Shown: piece by piece, positions 34,314 to 42,898 of the stretch | Position numbering within the stretch: position 1 is the stretch's first letter | How the letters are laid out: every line of letters starts with the position of its first letter | Translations under genes and position numbers: made by a program | DNA from: Roseburia sp. CAG:10041_57 | Lineage (GTDB): Bacteria; Bacillota; Clostridia; Lachnospirales; Lachnospiraceae | Assembly (NCBI GenBank): GCA_001916965.1 | Contig: MNTL01000003.1 | Coordinates: 97,341 to 161,340, forward strand | DNA length: 64,000 nucleotides | Reading direction: 5' to 3' | The notes under the pieces: model-generated | What the model was told of the DNA's origin: nothing | Databases searched by the model: none | What the model saw: the letters and a program-made list of their open reading frames with translations, nothing else

Positions 34314-35516
34314 ATGAAAAAGAAAATGGCAATGATGTGTATCGCAGGTGTTATGGCTGTCAGTTTAAGTGCTTGTGGTAATAAGAGTACACAGACAGGA
34401 TCTGATGCAGCACAGACAACAGAACAGAGCAGCGAGACTGCAGCAACACAAGAGACAGCTTCCGAAGAGGAAACCAAGGTAAGCGAAAGAGCTGATTATG
34501 TAGCGCTGGCTGATCTGGATGTAGATGAGTATGTAACACTGGGCGAATATAAGGACATGACAGTGCAGGCTGCCAAGACAGAAGTAACAGATGAAGTGAT
34601 CGAGAATTATATCAACGGCAATATGCTCACTACATATCCTGTTACAGACAGAGCAGTAGAAGACGGCGATCTGGTTACAATAGATTATGTAGGCAAGAAG
34701 GATGGAGAAGCCTTTTCCGGCGGCAGCGCAGAGGGCTATCAGTTAAAGATCGGTTCCAATACATTTATTGATGGCTTTGAAGAAGGCTTGATTGGCGTTA
34801 TGCCGGGAGATACTGTAGATCTGAATCTGACTTTCCCTGAAAGCTACAGCAGAAACCAGGATCTGGCTGGACAGGCAGTTGTATTTACTGTTACAGTACA
34901 GAATATTCTTGAGTCTACTGATTATGAGAATGTAACACCAGAGCAGCTGGAGCTGATGGGACTGGAATATAAGACCAAGGAAGCTCTGTGGGATGCAGCC
35001 AGGAAGAGTGTAGAAGAAGAGGCAGAGAACAATTACCAGACCAATATCAATAATGCCATTCTGGATCAGCTGGTAAGTGACAGTCAGTTCACTTCTGTAC
35101 CACAACCTCTTGTAGATGAGGAAGTTCAGAATTATAATGAATATATGGAAGCAATCTGTGTCAGCTTCTATGGATGTGATCTGGAGACATTTGTTACCAC
35201 ATATTATCAGATGACGATGGATGAGTACAATGCGCAGCTGACAGAGATGGCACAGGAAACAGTAAAGCAGTACCTTGTAATCGAAGCAGTAGCAAGACAG
35301 GAAGGTATTGAGATAACAGACGAAGATATTAACAAGAAGGCTGAAGAAGAAGCCAAGGAATATGGATATGACTCAGCTGAAGCACTTCTTGATGAGGTCG
35401 GTAAGACAACTTACAGAATGTATATGCTTCAGGACGATGTTATGGCAAAGCTTAAAACCATGACAAACGTAGAGACTGTAGAAGAGACAGAAGAATCCTC
35501 CACTACAGCACAGTAA
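34314..35516 (+). CDS. Trigger-factor-like FKBP-type prolyl isomerase lipoprotein
   Basis: 400 residues from the ATG at 34314 (GGAG at 34302-34305, eight bases away; the longer ORF from 34203 is unsupported). Signal peptide with lipobox LSAC. After a Thr/Glu-rich tether come a trigger-factor-like element, an FKBP domain (about 120-225: DGDLVTIDYVGKKDGEAFSGG, FIDGFEEGLIGVMPGD, VVFTVTVQNI) and a helical region like the trigger-factor C domain. It is probably an extracellular, membrane-tethered folding factor for secreted proteins, analogous in place to PrsA. The cell-wall hydrolase gene 36 bases downstream is probably co-transcribed. Confidence 0.85.
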   Translation: MKKKMAMMCIAGVMAVSLSACGNKSTQTGSDAAQTTEQSSETAATQETASEEETKVSERADYVALADLDVDEYVTLGEYKDMTVQAAKTEVTDEVIENYINGNMLTTYPVTDRAVEDGDLVTIDYVGKKDGEAFSGGSAEGYQLKIGSNTFIDGFEEGLIGVMPGDTVDLNLTFPESYSRNQDLAGQAVVFTVTVQNILESTDYENVTPEQLELMGLEYKTKEALWDAARKSVEEEAENNYQTNINNAILDQLVSDSQFTSVPQPLVDEEVQNYNEYMEAICVSFYGCDLETFVTTYYQMTMDEYNAQLTEMAQETVKQYLVIEAVARQEGIEITDEDINKKAEEEAKEYGYDSAEALLDEVGKTTYRMYMLQDDVMAKLKTMTNVETVEETEESSTTAQ

Positions 35517-35552
35517 GTATATACTGGTATATAAAAGGGGTATCAGTAGTAG

Positions 35553-36758
35553 ATGAAGAAACGTTTGAAGCATCTGTTGTGCCTGGTTATGGCATTCACA
35601 GTGTTTATGGAGTCGGGTGTCTGTGCGTATGCAGATCAGATCAGTGATCTGAAGAAAAAAAATCAACAGGATCAGGATAAGCTGGACGAGCTTGGAGACC
35701 AGATTGATGAATTAGCCGGTGAACAGCAGGGAATCAAAGGCGAGATGGATTCCCTGCAGGCTGAGATTGCAGATATTATGGCAAGCATCAGCCTGATCGA
35801 AGAAGACATTCAGAAGAAGAAGGAACAGATTGCACAATCGGAGAAAGATCTGGGGGCTGCCAGGGAAGATGAGCAGAACCAGTATAATGCGATGATAGTC
35901 CGTATCCGGTTCATGTATGAAAAAGGCGACATGAATTATATAAACCTTCTTATGGAAGGCGGCTCCATGGAAGATCTGGTGAACAAGGCTGATTATATTG
36001 AGAAAATATATGATTATGACAGGCAGCTGCTGATACGCTATCAGGAAACCAGGCAAAAGATAGAAGACCTGAAGGCACAGTTGGAGGATGAAGAATCCGA
36101 GCTGGAAATGACGCAGGACGAATATAAGGAAGAGCAGGAAGGCATGGAGGCTGCAATGGCAGAGCTGAAGGCTGTCAGTGATGATTATGCACTACAGATC
36201 AGTAAGGCGAAACAGCAGGCAGAGGTCTATAAGACACAGATTAAGCAGCAGAATGCCCAGATTGCCAAGCTAGAAGAGGAAGCCCGTAAAAAGGCAGAGG
36301 AAGAAGCCCGTAGAAAAGCAGCGCAGAATAAGAATAACACTTCTACTACGACCACCAGTAAGCCCAAGGGAACAGCAACAGTGAATTCAGCAGAAATCCT
36401 GGCTGCCAATGGTAGTGATATTGGTAAACAGATTGCAATCTACGCCTGTGGATTTGTTGGAAACCCTTATGTGCCGGGCGGTACCAGCCTGACCAATGGT
36501 GCTGACTGTTCAGGATTTACCCAGTCTGTATTCAAAGCATATGGATACAGCATTCCAAGAAGCTCGTATTCACAAAGGACAGCAGGTAAAGAGGTAAGCT
36601 TCACTGAAGCGCAGCCGGGAGATATCATCTGCTACGCAGGACATGTGGCTCTTTACATTGGTAATGGAAAGATTGTACACGCCAGCGGTGTGAAGACTGG
36701 AATCAAGATAGGATATGCTACTTATCGAGAGATATTAAGTGTCAGAAGAATTGTATAA
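35553..36758 (+). CDS. Secreted coiled-coil NlpC/P60 peptidoglycan hydrolase (CwlO-like)
   Basis: 401 residues. Signal peptide (about 1-27), long coiled coil (about 30-250, rich in Glu/Lys/Gln), Thr/Ser linker and an NlpC/P60 domain (about 285-401). The catalytic Cys is in NGADCSGFTQS, His in CYAGHVALYIG, and the third polar residue in KIVHASG. Such enzymes cut the D-gamma-glutamyl link of stem peptides and are activated by FtsEX via the coiled coil in Bacillus CwlO. AGGGG lies 12-13 bases before the ATG. It follows the PPIase lipoprotein without a terminator. Confidence 0.9.
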   Translation: MKKRLKHLLCLVMAFTVFMESGVCAYADQISDLKKKNQQDQDKLDELGDQIDELAGEQQGIKGEMDSLQAEIADIMASISLIEEDIQKKKEQIAQSEKDLGAAREDEQNQYNAMIVRIRFMYEKGDMNYINLLMEGGSMEDLVNKADYIEKIYDYDRQLLIRYQETRQKIEDLKAQLEDEESELEMTQDEYKEEQEGMEAAMAELKAVSDDYALQISKAKQQAEVYKTQIKQQNAQIAKLEEEARKKAEEEARRKAAQNKNNTSTTTTSKPKGTATVNSAEILAANGSDIGKQIAIYACGFVGNPYVPGGTSLTNGADCSGFTQSVFKAYGYSIPRSSYSQRTAGKEVSFTEAQPGDIICYAGHVALYIGNGKIVHASGVKTGIKIGYATYREILSVRRIV

Positions 36759-36763
36759 GAAAG

Positions 36764-36792
36764 AAGGCAGGCAGAAATGTCTGTCTTTTTTT
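36764..36792 (+). terminator. Intrinsic terminator after the NlpC/P60 gene
   Basis: AAGGCAG pairs with CTGTCTT (one G-U pair) with a 10-base loop, followed by TTTTTTT. Confidence 0.65.
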
Positions 36793-36861
36793 GTGCATTT
36801 ATACTGAAAAAGCACGGGAAATTTGTTCTTATTTGTGAATAGTATTTCCTATTGTAAATGA

Positions 36862-36905
36862 TATAATAAAGGAAACTAAGAAACTTAAAGCAGTTTTCAA
36901 GTTTC
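36862..36905 (+). promoter_or_regulatory. Extended -10 promoter and inverted repeat before the TetR gene
   Basis: TGATATAAT (36859-36867) is an extended -10. Downstream, GAAACTT (36880-36886) and AAGTTTC (36899-36905) form an inverted repeat placed over the transcript start, the usual position of a TetR-family autorepressor site. Confidence 0.45.
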
Positions 36906-36928
36906 CAAAGAAAGGTGAGATAAGAAAT

Positions 36929-37498
36929 ATGCAGTCTCAATTAGAAGAGAAAATACTTCTTGCTGCAATTGAAGAGTTTGGCAGGAAAGGTCTGAAATTC
37001 ACCATGGATGACATTGCCAAAAATCTCAGTATCAGTAAGAAGACACTGTATCATGTATATGATAACAAAGAGGCTATGCTGTTAGCATTGGCTGATTACT
37101 GTTTTGCAGATATCAAAAAGAGTGAGCGGGCAATCGTAGAGAATCCTGATCTGGATGTGGTAGATAAGATAGAGCAGATACTGGTGGTATTACCGGAAAG
37201 GTATCAGAATATAGGGTTGAGTAATCTCTATCAGCTCAGTGAGAAATATCCCAATATCTATACCAGAGTATCCGCGTATCTGTCTACAGACTGGGATGCT
37301 ACTAATGCATTGATCGAACAGGGTGTGGCAGAAGGGAAGATTCGTCCGATTGCGCTTCCGGTTCTGCAGGCAATGGTAGAGAGCACCATACAGAAGTTTT
37401 TTGCAGACAGCATTCTGGTGGAGCATGGGATCAGCTATGAAGACGCATTACATGAGATGATACAGATTATTATTCATGGAATCAGGGTAGAGAAGTAA
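36929..37498 (+). CDS. TetR/AcrR-family transcriptional regulator
   Basis: 189 residues. N-terminal HTH (FTMDDIAKNLSISKKTLYHVYDNKEAMLLALADY), C-terminal helical ligand domain typical of the family. AGAAAGG at 36909-36915, 13 bases before the ATG. It starts a set of same-strand genes; 18 bases separate it from the glycosyltransferase-like gene, so it may control that gene and the following sugar genes. Ligand unknown. Confidence 0.9.
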   Translation: MQSQLEEKILLAAIEEFGRKGLKFTMDDIAKNLSISKKTLYHVYDNKEAMLLALADYCFADIKKSERAIVENPDLDVVDKIEQILVVLPERYQNIGLSNLYQLSEKYPNIYTRVSAYLSTDWDATNALIEQGVAEGKIRPIALPVLQAMVESTIQKFFADSILVEHGISYEDALHEMIQIIIHGIRVEK

Positions 37499-37516
37499 CA
37501 GAAAGAAGGAATCAGT

Positions 37517-39025
37517 ATGAAAAAAGTACGTGTAGAAGCCAGTACAAAGAAAGACAGAACCAGTGAGATATTTGGGAATCCAATGAGTAAGAAAGTAATA
37601 CGTAAGGCGCAGAAGAGCAAGCAAAAGAATCAGAAGAAATACGGTGATGATTCCAAGGTCAATTATCAGTGCATCATCAGGGATAATTCCTGCATCGGAG
37701 GGCCACTGGGTGTTAAGAATGTAGTTGTCACCAGAAAAGAGGGAAAAGGAAGCTTCGATGAGGAGAAGGGTGTAATTGTAGGAAATATCCGTATGGGATT
37801 TGGACATTACCGTATCTCCATGGCAATTGCATCTGCTGCACACGCTCTTGGATATACACCATACTGGATGGATCTGAATTCTTATCCGGAGACTACCTGT
37901 ACGAAGCTGATCAGTGCACAGAATGAATTATATTCTCTGGGATCAAGAATCTCCCAGAAGAGTAAGCTTTTTAACAAATTCGTATGGGAACCTGTGAATT
38001 ATGAAGGATTCAGACAGCTTTCCTACAATGCAGCAGATCAGAAGAATGCTGAACTGATGGCACCTGTATATCATAGTGTGCCTAAGGATATTCCTGTTAT
38101 TGCCACACACGTATGGCCCGCACAGGCAGCAGTTCATGCAGGCATGAAACATGTAGTCAATGCGATTCCTGATAACTGGCCAATGGCGTTACATTATGCG
38201 CAGGGCAGTCTTCATACAGTACAGACCCACTATGCATATCAGGGCTATCGTATCGGTAACGGTATGATGAAAGACAAGGTCGTACAGGCAATGCCACCAC
38301 AGGATCTGATGTATACAGGACATTATATAGATCATGAGCTGGCAGCAAATATCGAGAAGGACTGCGAGACACGATTATCCAGATTGAAGAATGGAGAGGC
38401 TATGAGATTCCTTCTGACAGTAGGCGGCGCCGGCGCACAGATGGAGATCTTCGGTGAAGTACTGCATTATCTGATTCCCTATGTCATTGCCGGAAAAGCC
38501 GTTGTATATGTGAATGTGGGCGACTACCGCAACATCTGGGAAATGATCAAGGCTAATCTGCCCGGTATGAAAGGCATTACCACAGAGCACATGGATAACT
38601 GGGAAGATACAGTGGCTTTTGCCAAAGAAGCACTGGAAGGAAAGGTTTCAGGAATCCATGGCTTCTACCATGAGAATATATTTGAAGCAGTATACTGTAC
38701 GAATCTGCTGATGAGAAGTGCGGATGTACTTGTGACCAAACCAAGTGAGCTTGCCTTTTATCCGATTCCAAAGCTCTTTATCAGAAGAGTAGGAGGACAT
38801 GAGCAGTGGGGGGCTGTGCATTCAGCAGAGCTGGGCGATGGCACACTGGAATGCCGTGATATTGAACATACCATACAGATGCTTGATCTGTTCCTGAGAG
38901 ATCCGGGTATGCTGGAGAGCATGTGCCACAATATTGTAAATAATAAGAAGCTTGGTATATATGATGGGGCTTACAAGGTAGTAGAAGCAGCGTTTGCATT
39001 GAAAAAGGGAGAAATAGAAGTATGA
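37517..39025 (+). CDS. GT-B glycosyltransferase-like protein (MurG/MGDG-synthase-like)
   Basis: 502 residues. After a basic N-terminal tail of about 75 residues, GVIVGNIRMGFGHYRISMAIA resembles the acceptor-side glycine loop of MurG and diacylglycerol glucosyl/galactosyltransferases, and the C-terminal half (FLLTVGGAGAQ, ADVLVTKPSELAFYPIPKL) resembles their donor-binding region with the GGAG and KPSE-type motifs. No TM helix; membrane association could be peripheral. The start overlaps nothing; GAAAGAAGGA precedes the ATG. It overlaps the following symporter gene by ATGA. Precise sugar donor and acceptor are not predictable; a non-enzymatic sugar sensor is an alternative. Confidence 0.65.
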   Translation: MKKVRVEASTKKDRTSEIFGNPMSKKVIRKAQKSKQKNQKKYGDDSKVNYQCIIRDNSCIGGPLGVKNVVVTRKEGKGSFDEEKGVIVGNIRMGFGHYRISMAIASAAHALGYTPYWMDLNSYPETTCTKLISAQNELYSLGSRISQKSKLFNKFVWEPVNYEGFRQLSYNAADQKNAELMAPVYHSVPKDIPVIATHVWPAQAAVHAGMKHVVNAIPDNWPMALHYAQGSLHTVQTHYAYQGYRIGNGMMKDKVVQAMPPQDLMYTGHYIDHELAANIEKDCETRLSRLKNGEAMRFLLTVGGAGAQMEIFGEVLHYLIPYVIAGKAVVYVNVGDYRNIWEMIKANLPGMKGITTEHMDNWEDTVAFAKEALEGKVSGIHGFYHENIFEAVYCTNLLMRSADVLVTKPSELAFYPIPKLFIRRVGGHEQWGAVHSAELGDGTLECRDIEHTIQMLDLFLRDPGMLESMCHNIVNNKKLGIYDGAYKVVEAAFALKKGEIEV

Positions 39026-40431
39026 GACTGACAAAGAAGGAAAAAGTATCTTACGGACTAGGGGCGGTAGGAAAAGACATGGTATACATGCTTTCTGCCA
39101 ATTATATTTTATATTACTATCAGGATATTATGGGGGTGAGTGCTTTTGCCATGGGTGTGATCCTTATGGCAGCACGTATCTTTGATGCCTTTAATGACCC
39201 GATTATGGGCGTTGTCGTAGCAAAGACCAAGACACGCTGGGGTAAGTTCAGACCCTGGCTGCTGATCGGTACGGTCATGAATGCCATTATTCTGTATCTG
39301 ATGTTCATGGCGCCGCCTGCACTGAATGGTGGTGGACTGGTTGCCTATGCGGCAGTATTCTACGTTCTCTGGGGTGTTACTTATACAATGATGGATATTC
39401 CTTTCTGGTCCATGATCCCGGCGTTTACAGAGGGTGGTAAGGAGAGAGAGAATCTGTCCACACTTGCCCGTTCCTGTGCGGGTGTAGGTTCTGCCCTGAT
39501 TACGATCATTACCATGTTGTGCGTACCGGCTCTTGGTTCTATATTCAGCGACAGTACTTCACAAAGAGAGATTGAAAGAGTAGGTTTTGGGTGGTTTGCA
39601 CTGATTATTGCAGCAGTATTTATCCTTTTTACAGTGATTACCTGTCTGAATATTAAGGAAAAGTCAACAGTGAATGTAGAAGCTCCATCTGTAGGTCAGA
39701 TGTTCAAAGCTCTGGTCAGTAACGATCAGGCTATGACAGTAGTTATCACAATTGTATTAATTAACTGTTCTCTCTACATTACATCAAACCTGCTGATCTA
39801 TTTCTTTAAATATGATATCGGTGGCGCAGGCTGGAATGCAAATTATGTATTGTTCAATACTTTCGGCGGTGGAATCCAGATTATCTCCATGATGCTGTTC
39901 TACCCGCTGTTTCGTAAGTTCATCAGTGCCATGCAGGTATTCTACGTCAGCTTCGTTATGGCAATTGGCGGATACGCAGTGCTGCTTGCGCTGATGTTTA
40001 CGAACCGTACTAATATTTATATTCTGATGATTCCCGGATTCTTCATTTTCACAGCATTTGGTATGCTGACTGTACTGACAACAGTATTCCTGGCTAATAC
40101 CGTGGATTATGGCGAATTGAAGAATAACAGACGTGATGAAAGCGTGATCTTCTCCATGCAGACATTCGTAGTCAAGCTGGCAAGTGGTGTGGCTGCCATG
40201 ATCGCTTCTATCTGTCTGACAATCAGCAATATCAGCAATGATACCTCAACAGAAGCAGCAGCTATGGTATCAGATTCCTACACCTCAGTAGCTGTCCTTC
40301 GTATGACAATGACAGTTCTGCCGATTATTGGCTTACTGGTTGCAGTATTTATCTTTGCCAAGAAGTATATTCTGACGGATGAGAAATTAGGAGAGATCAA
40401 TCAGGAACTTGCACACAGACATAAAGCATAA
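39022..40431 (+). CDS. Glycoside-pentoside-hexuronide:cation symporter (MFS)
   Basis: 469 residues, 12 TM helices, overlapping the previous gene by four bases. LTKKEKVSYGLGAVGKDMVY and the early motif DAFNDPIMGVVVAKTKTRWGKFRPWLL are the MelB/GPH signature for sodium- or proton-coupled sugar uptake. Placed between a glycosyltransferase-like gene and an alpha-galactosidase gene, it should import an alpha-galactoside such as melibiose or raffinose. No PTS-type regulatory tail is present. Confidence 0.9.
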   Translation: MRLTKKEKVSYGLGAVGKDMVYMLSANYILYYYQDIMGVSAFAMGVILMAARIFDAFNDPIMGVVVAKTKTRWGKFRPWLLIGTVMNAIILYLMFMAPPALNGGGLVAYAAVFYVLWGVTYTMMDIPFWSMIPAFTEGGKERENLSTLARSCAGVGSALITIITMLCVPALGSIFSDSTSQREIERVGFGWFALIIAAVFILFTVITCLNIKEKSTVNVEAPSVGQMFKALVSNDQAMTVVITIVLINCSLYITSNLLIYFFKYDIGGAGWNANYVLFNTFGGGIQIISMMLFYPLFRKFISAMQVFYVSFVMAIGGYAVLLALMFTNRTNIYILMIPGFFIFTAFGMLTVLTTVFLANTVDYGELKNNRRDESVIFSMQTFVVKLASGVAAMIASICLTISNISNDTSTEAAAMVSDSYTSVAVLRMTMTVLPIIGLLVAVFIFAKKYILTDEKLGEINQELAHRHKA

Positions 40432-40442
40432 GGAGAAAAAGT

Positions 40443-42821
40443 ATGATTATTGTACAGGATGGATGCTTTGCATTGCAGACTCCCCATACAAGTTATATCT
40501 TCAGGAAGGATGCAGCAGGGAATCTGCTGCATCTCTATTACGGGGAGAAAATAGAAATAGAAGAGGAAGGACTTGCCAAAGTATGTGAGATTATGGCGCC
40601 GGTCATTACCAATCAAAACGGCTGTAGTCTGATTGCAGACACTGCACAGCCCAATCTTTGCCTGGATGATGTATGTCTGGAGATATCCTCCCGTGGAAAA
40701 GGTGATATGAGAGAGCCTTATGTAGAACTGGTACTGGCTGATGGCAGCAGCACCAGTGATTTTCGTTATGAAAATTACAGAATAGAGGAAAGTCTGCTGA
40801 CACCGGAGGGATTGCCGGGGGCTTATGAAGAGAAGGGAAATGGACAGTCACTGGTTATTACTCTGGCAGACCGAAACAGCAAGGTAAAGCTGGAGCTTGT
40901 CTATGGCGTTATGGAAGATTGTGATTGTCTGGTTCGATATGGAAGACTGGTTAATTCAGGGGAAGAGACAGTTACAGTCAACAGACTTATGAGTATGCAG
41001 CTGGATATGGAAGCAGGAGTCTTGAAGATTACAGATTTCCATGGAGACTGGGCAAGAGAGATGGCTAAGAATGAAACAATACTTCGTCAGGGGAAATATG
41101 TAAATGACACGAGTGTTGGTTTCTCGTCCAACAGAGCCAATCCTTTATTTATATGGGCAGATACAGAGACAACACAGGAGTATGGAGATTGCTATGCTGT
41201 GAATCTGCTGTATTCAGGGAATCATAGAGAAAGTGCACAGGCAGGGGGACATGGCAAGATGCGTATTCTTGCCGGGATGAATCCTGATTACTTATGCTGG
41301 CAGTTGGAAGCAGGAGAAGCCTTTTGCTCTCCACAGGCAGTATTGACCTACTCTCATCAGGGATATCAGGGAGTAAGTGGACAACTGCATTATTTTGTCA
41401 GAGAGCATATTGTCAGAGGAGAATGGAAGCATAAAGAACGTCCCATTCTGATCAATTCCTGGGAAGCCATGTATTTTGATGTGCAGGAGAAGAAGATACT
41501 CAAGCTTGCCAGAACAGCAGCGAATGCAGGCATGGAACTGTTCGTGCTGGATGATGGCTGGTTTGGTAAAAGAAATTCTGATGCGTCATCTCTGGGTGAC
41601 TGGTATGACAATAAGGAGAAGCTGCCGACTGGACTGGCTGGACTTTCTGAGAAAATCCATAAGCTTGGATTGAAATTTGGTATCTGGGTAGAGCCTGAAA
41701 TGGTCAGTGAGGATTCTGATCTTTATCGGAAGCATCCGGACTGGGCGGTACGGATACCGGGACAGGAGCATGCTCTTGGAAGAAATCAGATGGTACTGGA
41801 TCTGACCAGAGAAGAAGTGCGTAATTATATTATAGAGAGCATGTCCGATGTCTTTTCCAGAGGAAAGGTAGATTACGTTAAATGGGATATGAACCGTAAT
41901 CTGTCGGATTATTACAGCCAGGGACTTGCACCCAGGCATCAGGGAGAGTTTGCGCACAGATATATTCTGGGATTATATCAGGTAATCCAGACACTGACAG
42001 ACAGATTTCCACACATTCTGTTTGAAGCCTGTGCTTCTGGCGGTAATCGTTTTGATCTGGGAATGCTGTGTTTTATGCCACAGATCTGGGCAAGTGATAA
42101 TACAGATGCCATCAGCAGAGCCAGAATACAGAACAGTTACAGTTATGGTTATCCGCAGTCTGTGATTGCAGCCCATGTATCCGGGTGTCCTAATCATCAG
42201 ACGCTGCGCAGAACACCGCTTACATCACGATTTGCAATTGCCAGTGTGGGGATTCTTGGATATGAGTGTAATCTGAGTGATGCTTCCATGGAAGATATGG
42301 AAGAAATCAAGGTGGAGATAGAACTGTATAAGAAATGGCGCAATGTGCTGCAGTTCGGTGACTGGTATCGCCTGTATGAAGAAGCGGATAAGAAATCTGT
42401 TTATGACATGGATGTCATTAGATGGAATATGGTATCTGCGGATAAGAGCAAAGCCGTAGGTATTATGCTACAGGGAGAGACACTGGCAAACTACAGTCAT
42501 CATGTATTCAAAACCAGAGGACTGGATGACGCGAAAAAGTATCACTTCTATAACCGGGCTCTGAAGTATGATATACACAGGATGGGAGATCTGATTAATA
42601 CAATGGCGCCTGTCCATGTAAAGCAGGATTCCCTGCTGCATGATGCCATATCAAAATTCATACGTCTCGATGGTGAGAAAGAAGATAAAGTGGTCAGCGG
42701 GGCTGTCATGAACCGACATGGAGTACCTCTGGCGCAGAATTATGCGGGAACCGGATATGGACAGAATACAGCGCTTTATCAGGATTACGATGCCAGAATA
42801 TATTTTATGGAAGAGGTATAA
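40443..42821 (+). CDS. Alpha-galactosidase, GH36
   Basis: 792 residues, no signal peptide, hence cytoplasmic. N-terminal beta-sandwich, central TIM barrel with LDDGWFGKR, nucleophile Asp in VKWDMNRNLSD, and acid/base Asp in WASDNTDAISR; C-terminal beta domain. It hydrolyses alpha-1,6-galactosides such as melibiose and raffinose to galactose. Slightly longer than the typical 730 residues. It follows the symporter by 11 bases with GGAG upstream. Together they form a simple uptake-and-cleavage unit. Confidence 0.94.
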   Translation: MIIVQDGCFALQTPHTSYIFRKDAAGNLLHLYYGEKIEIEEEGLAKVCEIMAPVITNQNGCSLIADTAQPNLCLDDVCLEISSRGKGDMREPYVELVLADGSSTSDFRYENYRIEESLLTPEGLPGAYEEKGNGQSLVITLADRNSKVKLELVYGVMEDCDCLVRYGRLVNSGEETVTVNRLMSMQLDMEAGVLKITDFHGDWAREMAKNETILRQGKYVNDTSVGFSSNRANPLFIWADTETTQEYGDCYAVNLLYSGNHRESAQAGGHGKMRILAGMNPDYLCWQLEAGEAFCSPQAVLTYSHQGYQGVSGQLHYFVREHIVRGEWKHKERPILINSWEAMYFDVQEKKILKLARTAANAGMELFVLDDGWFGKRNSDASSLGDWYDNKEKLPTGLAGLSEKIHKLGLKFGIWVEPEMVSEDSDLYRKHPDWAVRIPGQEHALGRNQMVLDLTREEVRNYIIESMSDVFSRGKVDYVKWDMNRNLSDYYSQGLAPRHQGEFAHRYILGLYQVIQTLTDRFPHILFEACASGGNRFDLGMLCFMPQIWASDNTDAISRARIQNSYSYGYPQSVIAAHVSGCPNHQTLRRTPLTSRFAIASVGILGYECNLSDASMEDMEEIKVEIELYKKWRNVLQFGDWYRLYEEADKKSVYDMDVIRWNMVSADKSKAVGIMLQGETLANYSHHVFKTRGLDDAKKYHFYNRALKYDIHRMGDLINTMAPVHVKQDSLLHDAISKFIRLDGEKEDKVVSGAVMNRHGVPLAQNYAGTGYGQNTALYQDYDARIYFMEEV

Positions 42822-42898
42822 TACGATACTTGCCAAACTTATGTAAAAGGGATAAAATATACGTGCTATATTGTTACATAGAGAAGGATAAGAATATC

